Assembly (NCBI GenBank): GCA_002849045.2
Contig: NCRO01000369.1
Location: forward strand, 1-13,065
Direction: 5' to 3'
DNA: 13,065 bases
Source: Candidatus Sediminicultor secundus
GTDB lineage: Bacteria > Atribacterota > JS1 > SB-45 > 34-128
Position numbers and translations under genes: made by a program. This document shows, piece after piece, positions 7,395 to 13,065 of this stretch (its first letter is position 1; the number at the start of each line of letters is the position of its first letter). The notes under the pieces were generated by a model. The model saw only the letters and a program-made list of their open reading frames with translations. It did no database searches and had not been told where the DNA came from.

Positions 7395-8366
7395 TTATTT
7401 AGGCATCAAAATCCTGTCTCTTAAATTTCCCCTTGTTCTATTAATTAATATTGCTACCAATAAAATAAATCCATTTAATACTCCTCTTAAGGCTGGCTCC
7501 ATAGCTGTCATCGTACAACCAGCATCAATAATTCCCATCAAAATAACGCCACCTAAGGCTCCAATTATTGAACCTCTACCACCTCTTAAACTAACACCAC
7601 CAATAATAGCTCCTGCAAAAGCTAAAAAGATAGCTCCATCAGCTATAGTACTGGGAATGCATTTTAGATAACCCACGTAAAGAAGACCAGAAATTCCTGC
7701 CAGTGCTCCAGAAATAGTAAATATCCAAAAATTGGTATTCTCCACACTTATCCCCAACATTCCGGAAGCATCAGAATTTCCCCCAACAGCCCGAATATGA
7801 CTACCAAATCGAGTGTGATCTAAAATAATATAGAGTATAATCACCATTCCTACAAGGACAAAAATGGAATTGAATATTCCTCCGGTTTTTCCTCCTCCTA
7901 ACACCAAAAGAACATCAGGAACTTTAATGATAGCTCCCCGACGAAGATAATAAGTGCTCCAGTTAAACATTAAAAATGTAGAAAGAGTAATTAAAAAAGG
8001 ATTTATTTTCATCTTACCTACAAAAAACCCATTTATAGACCCTAAAAGAGCACCAACTAAGACCATTAATATGATACCTACCCAACCAGGAAGCCAAGGT
8101 GCCCAATCTACTAAAATTACACCCACCAACATCGCAGTTAAACCAGCATTCTCTGATAAGGAAAGATCCATATTACCACCTAATAAAGCTATAGCTTCTC
8201 CCAAGACTAAAAATCCCAAAGCTGATGATGCGTATAAAATAAAAAGAAAATTTTTTACTGTAAAAAAGTTTGATATCGTCAAGGAAAAAATAATCGATAC
8301 CCCAATGATAATAACCCATATCATATGTTCTACAAGTGCAAGTTTAATTTTTTGTGAATTAATCAT
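7395..8366 (-). CDS. Sugar ABC transporter permease (RbsC-type, BPD_transp_2 family)
   Basis: This inner-membrane channel subunit of a ribose/xylose-type sugar importer would form a dimer gated by the ATPase and fed by the periplasmic binding protein. The 323 residues are almost wholly hydrophobic, with roughly 8-10 membrane segments starting at HMIWVIIIGVSIIFSLTI. The family landmarks are present: ALLGGNMDLS in the position of the usual GGIDLS, GFFVGKMKINPFLITLST, and the cytoplasmic coupling region IRAVGGNSDASGMLGI. The GAIIGGVSLRGGRGS segment lies near the C-terminus. The length is normal and both ends look intact. A GAGGTAA ribosome site precedes the ATG. It sits 185 bp behind the binding-protein gene, with a strong stem-loop between them. 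The substrate cannot be read from the sequence; context suggests a deoxysugar or its acid. Confidence 0.93.
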   Translation of the reverse strand: MINSQKIKLALVEHMIWVIIIGVSIIFSLTISNFFTVKNFLFILYASSALGFLVLGEAIALLGGNMDLSLSENAGLTAMLVGVILVDWAPWLPGWVGIILMVLVGALLGSINGFFVGKMKINPFLITLSTFLMFNWSTYYLRRGAIIKVPDVLLVLGGGKTGGIFNSIFVLVGMVIILYIILDHTRFGSHIRAVGGNSDASGMLGISVENTNFWIFTISGALAGISGLLYVGYLKCIPSTIADGAIFLAFAGAIIGGVSLRGGRGSIIGALGGVILMGIIDAGCTMTAMEPALRGVLNGFILLVAILINRTRGNLRDRILMPK

Positions 8367-8427
8367 CTATATTACCTCATTTGTTTCAATATATATTTTA
8401 AAAAAATATTTTTGTTCTTTCTTGAGA

Positions 8428-8475
8428 ATAGAACAAGAGAGCAAAGTCTTATTTTAAATTGCTCTCTTGTTCTAT
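8428..8475 (-). repeat. Perfect 17-bp inverted repeat: stem-loop between binding-protein and permease genes
   Basis: ATAGAACAAGAGAGCAA (8428-8444) and its exact reverse complement (8459-8475) flank a 14-base loop. Neither side ends in a T-run, so a simple intrinsic terminator is unlikely. In importer operons such a stem behind the binding-protein gene commonly protects its 3' end from exonucleases or partly stops transcription, so that binding protein is made in excess over membrane subunits. That role is inferred from position and pairing strength. Confidence 0.8.
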
Positions 8476-8551
8476 ATATTATGTCGACGATTAAAATCTT
8501 GTATAGAAATCTATATTTGTAATTAGTATTTATTGTTTAAAATTCTTTATC

Positions 8552-9676
8552 TTACCATCCGGGGACCTCAATATTAGCCCAAAGATATTTAGCATCGGCA
8601 TTTTCTTTAGTAATTACTAAAGCATTGGTTTGGAACCAGAGATGGCCTTCTCTCTCAGAAATTTTTGCCGGGGACCAAGCAGTCTTGGCAGCCCATATGT
8701 CTGTATCTAAATGAGGTTTCCCTGAAATATCGATATCATCTGCGGTAACTGTAGTCCCTACTTTAGGTAGAGCGCTTTCCCCTTCTTCTAAATATTTTGC
8801 CATGTAGTAAACAGCAATAGGATTATAGAAAGGACAGGGTTGGTCTACCGCTACTGTAATTTCTCCTGCTCTAATTTTATGCAATACTGCTGGATTAGCA
8901 TCGATGGTAGCCACAAATATTTTAGTAGGATCCAGTCCTAAATCTTTCATCGCTTCTACTGCGCCACTACACATAGGACCATTAGCAGAATAGAGGGCAT
9001 CTATATTAGGATCTTTTCTGAGTATGGATTCAGCTTGAGTCTTAGCTGGAGTTTCTTGAAATTCTCCCAGGGCTTGCACTACTTCTATATCAGGATATTT
9101 ATCTATTATACTATGGAACCCTTCACTTCGGTCAATAGCGGAAGCTCCCCCTAAAGGACCAAGCATTTCCAGAACTCTACCGGCTACTTTACCTATAGGT
9201 TCTACTTCATTTTTTAGATATTCTGCTAACATGTTACCCAGTTTTTGACCGGCTAAAAATCCAGAATATCCTACATACATTTTAACATCAGGATGATTAA
9301 TATCGGCATCTGTAGTAATTACTGGAATATTAGCTTCATTAGCCCAATCCACTATAGGTTTAGCTGCTTCTCCATCTTGCGCACAGATAATAAGCCCATC
9401 TACTCCCATTTGAATCATTTGTTTCGATTGAGTAAGTTGAACCGCGGGGTCGCCACCTGCTTCATTGCTTATCCAATCAAAACCATTATCTTCACAGTAC
9501 CATTCAAAACTTTTTCCAAAAAGCCATTCCCAGGTATTACTAATTATCTTAGTGTCCAATCCAATTTTATATTTCTCTGCAGCTATTCCAGTTACCGATA
9601 AACAAAAAATAACCATAAGCAAAGCAACTATAAACACTAATGTCACAACACTAAATTTATTCTTTACCGTTCTCAT
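8552..9676 (-). CDS. Periplasmic sugar-binding protein of the ABC importer (RbsB-like family)
   Basis: This soluble periplasmic protein would capture a sugar and deliver it to the permease. Its 374 residues begin with a signal peptide (MRTVKNK, then a hydrophobic run 9-30, cleavage likely near IAA at 31-33). VIFC at 22-25 does not fit a lipobox, so the protein is probably not a lipoprotein. The mature part starts with KYKIGLDTKI and follows the type I periplasmic fold: KQMIQMGVDGLIIC with DGEAAKPIV, ANIPVITTDAD, an RSEGFHSII segment, DPNIDALYSANGPMCSGA, and IFVATIDANPAVLHKIRAGEI before VAVDQPCPF. AAGGAGG lies upstream of the ATG. It is the first gene of the importer unit, with a promoter and LacI-type operator about 90-110 bases upstream. 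The ligand is unknown; context favours a deoxysugar. Confidence 0.92.
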   Translation of the reverse strand: MRTVKNKFSVVTLVFIVALLMVIFCLSVTGIAAEKYKIGLDTKIISNTWEWLFGKSFEWYCEDNGFDWISNEAGGDPAVQLTQSKQMIQMGVDGLIICAQDGEAAKPIVDWANEANIPVITTDADINHPDVKMYVGYSGFLAGQKLGNMLAEYLKNEVEPIGKVAGRVLEMLGPLGGASAIDRSEGFHSIIDKYPDIEVVQALGEFQETPAKTQAESILRKDPNIDALYSANGPMCSGAVEAMKDLGLDPTKIFVATIDANPAVLHKIRAGEITVAVDQPCPFYNPIAVYYMAKYLEEGESALPKVGTTVTADDIDISGKPHLDTDIWAAKTAWSPAKISEREGHLWFQTNALVITKENADAKYLWANIEVPGW

Positions 9677-9745
9677 TTTAAAAAACCTCCTTAAAATTTT
9701 AAAATAAATTTATCCTGAAATCTATTTAAAATAACCTTCTTTTAA

Positions 9746-9756
9746 CCACCTCCTTT
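9746..9756 (-). other. Shine-Dalgarno-like AAAGGAGGTGG without a gene, in the binding-protein leader
   Basis: The transcribed strand reads AAAGGAGGTGG about 70 bases before the binding-protein start, a near-perfect ribosome-binding sequence. No ATG, GTG or TTG follows at a usable distance. It may be a relic, a ribosome-loading or leader-protecting site, or chance. Confidence 0.3.
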
Positions 9757-9764
9757 ATGTATTT

Positions 9765-9780
9765 ATGGAAACGATACCAT
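9765..9780. promoter_or_regulatory. LacI-type operator upstream of the sugar importer
   Basis: ATGGAAACGATACCAT is a near-palindrome centred on CG, as in LacI/PurR-family sites. It fits the pattern ATGNNAACGATNNCAT shared with a second site at the lacI-family gene's own promoter. It covers the expected transcription start set by TATACT at 9785-9790, so bound repressor would block the importer operon. The regulator gene is immediately next door. Confidence 0.75.
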
Positions 9781-9784
9781 TTTT

Positions 9785-9790
9785 AGTATA
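9785..9790 (-). promoter_or_regulatory. Predicted -10 box for the importer operon
   Basis: On the - strand TATACT (5 of 6 to consensus) stands about 110 bases before the binding-protein ATG, with the LacI-type operator directly downstream. No good -35 hexamer lies 16-18 bp upstream (AACGAA at 17 bp), so this promoter may be weak or need an activator. Confidence 0.5.
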
Positions 9791-9844
9791 ACTCATTCTA
9801 CTTTACATTCGTTTAGGAAATAATGCTAAATAATATTTATTTAC

Positions 9845-10882
9845 TTATTTAACTCTTACGAGGTGAAGTTTAATTTTTTGAGCTGAATTTCTAATTACTA
9901 ATTTAGTATGTAAAGTCATTATTAGAGGCTCATGACTTGTACCTGTTTTTTTATCTTCTATTTTTTTAATTAAAAGCTCCGCGGCAGTGGAAGCAAGGGC
10001 ATTAGTTGGCTGACTAACTACAGTAAGTGGTGGACTTAATATAGAAGCCCATTCAGGGTCATCAAAACCAATGATACCTAATTCATCTGGTATGCTAATA
10101 CCCATTTTTTTAATAGCAATAAGTGCGCCTAAAGTCATATCCATATTGGTAGTAAAAATGGCTTGAGGCCTATTGGAATTTTCCAATAACTCTTTAGTTA
10201 GCTTCATGCCACTATCTTCTTTAAAATTACCAATCTTTATTAGATTGTCATCCGGGGAAATACCTGCTTCTCTTAATGCTCTTAAATAACCATTAAATCT
10301 TTCTCTGCCAGTGGTTCTATCTAAATAACCGTTGATTATTCCAATTTTTCGATAACCTTGTTCTATTAAATATCTCACCGCTTTATAGGAACCATTCTCA
10401 TTATCTACTAAAACTGCATCACAGTTTGTTCCCTTTATTAATCTATCTAGAAGAACAATTTTAACTCCTGAATCTATCATCCAGTTAATATAATTAGAAT
10501 TTTTACCGGTAGGTACAAGGATTATTCCGTCAACTCGGTTAGATTTCAATATTTTAAGATATTTTAGCTCTTTTTCAGGGTTTTCATCACCATTACATAA
10601 AATAGTACTATAACCCCACTTATTAGCAATATCCTCTACTGTTTTAGCAATAATAGAATAAAATGGTGAAAGTACATTACCAACGATTACTCCGATAGAA
10701 TTAGTTTTTTTTTGCCTTAAATTTCGAGCTACTGCATTTACTTCGTATTTTAATTCAGAGATGGCTTCAAGTACTTTTCTTCGAGTCTTTTTTCTCACCC
10801 CGAGATAATCTCTTAATACGCGGGAAACCGTAGTGGTAGATACCCCTGCTTTTTTTGCGACATCAGTAATATTTGCTTTCAA
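9845..10882 (-). CDS. LacI-family transcriptional repressor of the sugar importer
   Basis: This cytoplasmic DNA-binding regulator should repress its own gene and the importer until a sugar or sugar derivative binds. At the N-terminus is the LacI helix-turn-helix (4-23: ITDVAKKAGVSTTTVSRVL), then the hinge with NAVARNLRQKKTNSIG (49-64) and a type I periplasmic-like effector domain (VDGIILVP, RTTGRERFNGYLRAL, PQAIFTTNMDMTLGAL, LGIIGFDDPEWA). I chose the TTG at 10882 (345 residues): it gives MKANITDVAKKAGVS, the usual LacI beginning, and AGAAGG lies 12 bases upstream. A TTG at 10903 would add seven residues but would start on the ribosome site itself. A perfect promoter with an overlapping operator lies about 65-105 bases upstream. 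The inducer is unknown. Confidence 0.93.
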   Translation of the reverse strand: MKANITDVAKKAGVSTTTVSRVLRDYLGVRKKTRRKVLEAISELKYEVNAVARNLRQKKTNSIGVIVGNVLSPFYSIIAKTVEDIANKWGYSTILCNGDENPEKELKYLKILKSNRVDGIILVPTGKNSNYINWMIDSGVKIVLLDRLIKGTNCDAVLVDNENGSYKAVRYLIEQGYRKIGIINGYLDRTTGRERFNGYLRALREAGISPDDNLIKIGNFKEDSGMKLTKELLENSNRPQAIFTTNMDMTLGALIAIKKMGISIPDELGIIGFDDPEWASILSPPLTVVSQPTNALASTAAELLIKKIEDKKTGTSHEPLIMTLHTKLVIRNSAQKIKLHLVRVK

Positions 10883-10946
10883 TTTATTTATAACCCTTCT
10901 CAAAATTATGCATTTTTTTGCCAGTTTTTATATTATTTTAAATTAA

Positions 10947-10962
10947 ATGTTAACGATTTCAT
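10947..10962. promoter_or_regulatory. LacI-type operator at the repressor's own promoter
   Basis: ATGTTAACGATTTCAT matches ATGNNAACGATNNCAT, the same pattern as the operator before the importer. It touches the -10 box and is centred on the expected start of transcription, about 65 bases before the repressor's start codon. This is the arrangement of an autorepressed gene. Confidence 0.75.
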
Positions 10963-10989
10963 TATATAAAAAATATATTTTTCTGTCAA
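10961..10989 (-). promoter_or_regulatory. Consensus sigma-70 promoter of the LacI-family gene
   Basis: On the - strand TTGACA (10984-10989) and TATAAT (10961-10966) are both perfect and exactly 17 bp apart, with an A/T-only spacer except one G. The expected start is near 10954, inside the operator. This is a very strong promoter for a repressor gene, which makes sense only if it is normally held down, as the overlapping operator suggests. Confidence 0.85.
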
Positions 10990-11138
10990 TTAAATTGTAA
11001 GATATTTTCTTTTCATTTTTACCACCTATTCTTCTTAAAAAATATAATCTTTATTTTTAATCTATTCTTTTCTTTGTCTCTTTGTCTAATTCTTACAAAT
11101 AAAAACAACTTAATCTATCTTTTAAAGCTAAAAATATT

Positions 11139-11169
11139 AATTTTAAAATATTTTTTTATTTTTAAAATT
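11139..11169 (-). terminator. Weak AT-only hairpin after the dehydrogenase gene, possible terminator
   Basis: A perfect 10-bp inverted repeat (arms AATTTTAAAA at 11139-11148 and TTTTAAAATT at 11160-11169, 11-base loop) begins 4 bases after the dehydrogenase stop. It is followed on the - strand by a short T-run (ATTTTT). It has no GC pairs, so its strength is doubtful. The rest of the region, 10990-11138, is plain AT-rich DNA in which I see no gene. Confidence 0.35.
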
Positions 11170-11172
11170 ATT

Positions 11173-12192
11173 TCAAGAAAAGTGGATAATTATTTTAGTC
11201 ACCTTATCTGTATTTTTATCCCAAAATCTAAATGCTTCTCCTAAATTTTTAAGAAGGTAATTTTGGGTAATTAAATTTTCTATTTTAATTTTTCGACTTT
11301 CCACCATTTTAATGACTTCTTTAATTTCATCATCTAATGCATTCCTCGAGCCTCTTATGTCTATCTCTTTCTTTACAAAAAGACTTGTATCATACTCCAC
11401 AGGCTCTTTAGCATATCCAATATAAACCACTCTACCTGCGAAACAGACCAAATCAATAGCTTTCTTAAAAGTCTCCGATAAGCCCACTGCTTCAATGACT
11501 ACATTCACACTCTGACCGCTGGTAAGATGAAAAATCTTCTTCTCTAAATCTTCTTTTTGAGAGTTAATTGTATAATTTGCTCCTAAAGCTTTCGCTTTTT
11601 CTAATTTTAAATCATTAATATCAACAGCAATTACCTTAGCCCCTTTGTATCCTGAGGCAGCAATAGCACCTAAACCAATCATCCCACAACCAAATACTAA
11701 TACTATATCCTTTGAACTTACTTGTACTCGATTAGTAGCATGCCATCCTACACTTAAGGGTTCAATACAGGCAATTTGCCCTTCTGGTAAATTTCCTACT
11801 AAAAAAACCTTTTTATAAGGTAAAGCAATAAACTCTACAGCTGCCCCATCTCTTTGTACCCCTAAAGTCTGATTATAAGGACAACAATTTACTCTTCCTT
11901 GCTGGCAAGCAACGCATTTTCCACAGGAGCTATAAGGAGAAACAGTGACAAGCCGACCTACCTGGAACTCAGAAGGAACATTTTTCCCATTCTGAACAAT
12001 TTCTCCGGCTATCTCGTGACCAGGAATACGCGGATAGCTTACCATCTGATTTTGCCCCCGATAAGTTTTAAGATCACTGCCACAAAGGCCTAATGCTTTT
12101 AATTTTATCAGAATTTCCTCAGCGCCTACTTTAGGTTTGTCTATCTCTACTAATTTTACTACACCTGGTTTTAAGATTTTTGCTGCTTTCAT
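11173..12192 (-). CDS. Zinc-dependent medium-chain dehydrogenase (sugar alcohol/aldonate type)
   Basis: This cytoplasmic NAD(P)-linked oxidoreductase of the threonine/sorbitol/galactonate dehydrogenase group has 339 residues. Catalytic zinc ligands are Cys37 in GLCGSD, His59-Glu60 in GHE and probably Glu144 in IEPLSVGW. Structural zinc ligands are Cys90, 93, 96 and 104. The Rossmann motif GCGMIG (168-173) is followed by Asp191 after the second strand, which favours NAD over NADP. The EPLSVGWHA stretch resembles the L-galactonate/RspB-like branch. A GGAGG site lies in the end of the preceding lactonase gene, and only 11 bp separate the two genes, so they are co-transcribed. With a lactonase partner it may oxidise a sugar to its lactone or act later on the sugar acid. 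Family is certain, substrate is not. Confidence 0.88.
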   Translation of the reverse strand: MKAAKILKPGVVKLVEIDKPKVGAEEILIKLKALGLCGSDLKTYRGQNQMVSYPRIPGHEIAGEIVQNGKNVPSEFQVGRLVTVSPYSSCGKCVACQQGRVNCCPYNQTLGVQRDGAAVEFIALPYKKVFLVGNLPEGQIACIEPLSVGWHATNRVQVSSKDIVLVFGCGMIGLGAIAASGYKGAKVIAVDINDLKLEKAKALGANYTINSQKEDLEKKIFHLTSGQSVNVVIEAVGLSETFKKAIDLVCFAGRVVYIGYAKEPVEYDTSLFVKKEIDIRGSRNALDDEIKEVIKMVESRKIKIENLITQNYLLKNLGEAFRFWDKNTDKVTKIIIHFS

Positions 12193-12203
12193 ATAGTAAA
12201 TTC

Positions 12204-13058
12204 CTACACCTCCAAATTATAAAAATCTATAGCATTTTGGCCCATAATGTGGGCTTGTTCTGCTGGTGAAAGAGAACTAATAAAATTAGTCACGATTTCC
12301 AAAACTTGTTCATATTTTGCGGCTACCGTACAGACCGGCCAATCACTACCAAATAAAAGTCGATTAGGGCCAAAAGCTTCTAATATAATTTCCATATAAG
12401 GTATAAAATCATCTTGCTTCCAACTATTCCAATTAGCCTCTGTAACTATACCACTTAATTTACAAAACACATTATCTGCTTTGGCTAATTTCCGTATATC
12501 TTTCTTCCATAGTTCAATTTTGCCTTCTTTAATTAAGGGTTTGGCCAGATGATCTACTATAAATTTTTGATGTGGAAATTCATAAACTAAGGTACAAGCG
12601 TATTTAATGTGTCGAGGATAAATTAATATATCATAAGTAAGATCAAATTTTTTTAACTGACTTAGTCCCTTTTTAAAATCTGGTTGAAGCATATAACGGT
12701 CATCATCTTCATCCTGCAAGAGGTGCCGAACTCCCTTAAATTTCTTATAGGTAGCAAATTTTTCTAAATCTTGTTCCACGGAACTACTTTTAAGATCAAT
12801 CCACCCCACTATTCCTTTAATAAACGAATTATTTTGGGCTAATTCTAAGAGCCATTTAGTCTCTTGTAAGGTCTGTCGGGCTTGTACAGTCACACAAAAA
12901 TCAATACCATTTCTTTTTAATTCCCTATTTAAATGAGGGGGAAGAAAATTTCGCTGTAATTTTTCCATAGATGCATCAATCCATTTATATTCCTCCTGAT
13001 TATAAACCCAAAAATGCTGATGGGCATCTATTCTAAATGAGCTCTTCTTTTTATCCAT
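12204..13058 (-). CDS. Amidohydrolase-family sugar lactonase (COG3618, L-fuconolactone/L-rhamnonolactone type)
   Basis: This cytoplasmic TIM-barrel hydrolase is expected to open a sugar-acid lactone such as L-fucono- or L-rhamnonolactone. Its 284 residues match the family length. HQH (13-15) follows RIDA at the first strand, as in amidohydrolases. GVRHLLQDE carries His112 (107-115), VDHLAKP carries His170 (168-174), FCKLSG carries Lys200, and LFGSDWPV carries Asp239. These are the usual metal and active-site positions of COG3618 enzymes. The ATG lies seven bases from the window edge, so its upstream signals are not visible. It is complete unless an upstream start exists outside the window. 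It heads the unit with the zinc dehydrogenase. Other COG3618 members act on different lactones or dicarboxylate lactones, so the substrate comes from context. Confidence 0.85.
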   Translation of the reverse strand: MDKKKSSFRIDAHQHFWVYNQEEYKWIDASMEKLQRNFLPPHLNRELKRNGIDFCVTVQARQTLQETKWLLELAQNNSFIKGIVGWIDLKSSSVEQDLEKFATYKKFKGVRHLLQDEDDDRYMLQPDFKKGLSQLKKFDLTYDILIYPRHIKYACTLVYEFPHQKFIVDHLAKPLIKEGKIELWKKDIRKLAKADNVFCKLSGIVTEANWNSWKQDDFIPYMEIILEAFGPNRLLFGSDWPVCTVAAKYEQVLEIVTNFISSLSPAEQAHIMGQNAIDFYNLEV

Positions 13059-13065
13059 TATTCTA

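Noticed and set aside
7954..8457. A 167-residue open frame on the + strand
   Set aside because: It is the complement of the permease gene. Its composition is what the opposite strand of a hydrophobic protein gives, and it runs through the intercistronic stem.
10681..10700. AACGAT core inside the lacI-family gene as a third operator
   Set aside because: Only the core matches; the outer ATG and CAT at the fixed spacing are absent. The same core also appears by chance inside fucI and E2.
10883..10903. Longer start for the LacI-family protein at TTG 10903
   Set aside because: It would place the start codon on the AGAAGG ribosome site. The TTG at 10882 gives the standard LacI N-terminus.
10990..11016. 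An 8-codon reading MKRKYLTI with an AGGTGG site, just before the lacI-family promoter (- strand)
   Set aside because: It would have to be transcribed from further upstream and ends exactly at the -35 box. It is too short and AT-biased to separate from chance.
1..13065. CRISPR arrays, tRNA or rRNA genes, prophage or transposase genes
   Set aside because: No regularly spaced repeats, no cloverleaf or rRNA-like stretches, and no reading frame resembling phage or transposase proteins were seen on either strand.

Overview
The window is AT-rich bacterial DNA carrying a deoxysugar (L-fucose/L-rhamnose type) catabolism locus that has been broken and rejoined at several points. The codon and base usage, strong Shine-Dalgarno sites and gene families suggest an anaerobic, sugar-fermenting bacterium. 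The sugar-binding protein has a plain signal peptide without a lipobox cysteine, so a free periplasmic protein and a diderm cell are more likely than a Gram-positive one. A lineage such as Atribacterota would fit, but the sequence alone does not settle this.

Left half, + strand (1-6935): the last 29 codons of an unrecognised gene; fucU (L-fucose mutarotase); fucI (L-fucose isomerase, full length with all catalytic residues); directly behind fucI, a ~100-codon frameshifted remnant of the C-terminus of an AraB-type ribulokinase; on the - strand, the C-terminal half of a DeoR-family regulator without its DNA-binding domain; then a well-formed promoter driving a class II sugar-phosphate aldolase and a RhaB-type ketose kinase 13 bp apart; then a 2-oxoacid dehydrogenase E2 (lipoyl acyltransferase) that loses its catalytic C-terminus.

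Right half, - strand (6882-13058): read from the right edge, a COG3618-type lactonase/amidohydrolase and a zinc-dependent sugar-alcohol/sugar-acid dehydrogenase in one transcription unit; a LacI-family repressor; and a ribose-type sugar ABC importer (periplasmic binding protein, permease, ATPase). The ATPase is cut off before its signature motif, exactly where the E2 gene from the other strand is also cut off, so two 3'-truncated genes meet tail to tail near 6901-6912.

How it fits together: the importer would bring in a deoxysugar. FucU and FucI would turn L-fucose into L-fuculose (FucI-type enzymes can also use related sugars), the RhaB-type kinase would phosphorylate the ketose, and the aldolase would split the phosphate into DHAP and L-lactaldehyde. 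The lactonase and dehydrogenase look like parts of a second, oxidative route (sugar to lactone to aldonate). The LacI regulator has two matching operators, ATGNNAACGATNNCAT: one on its own promoter, which has perfect -35 and -10 boxes 17 bp apart, and one at the promoter of the transporter. This gives a clear model of autoregulated, sugar-inducible uptake.

The points most worth attention are the chimeric E2/ATPase junction, the fucI-araB remnant junction, the beheaded DeoR gene, the LacI operator pair, and a perfect 17-bp stem-loop between the binding protein and permease genes. I do not see a wholly new kind of system. The unusual content is the mosaic pathway and the cluster of gene breakpoints, which are either real rearrangements or assembly errors.
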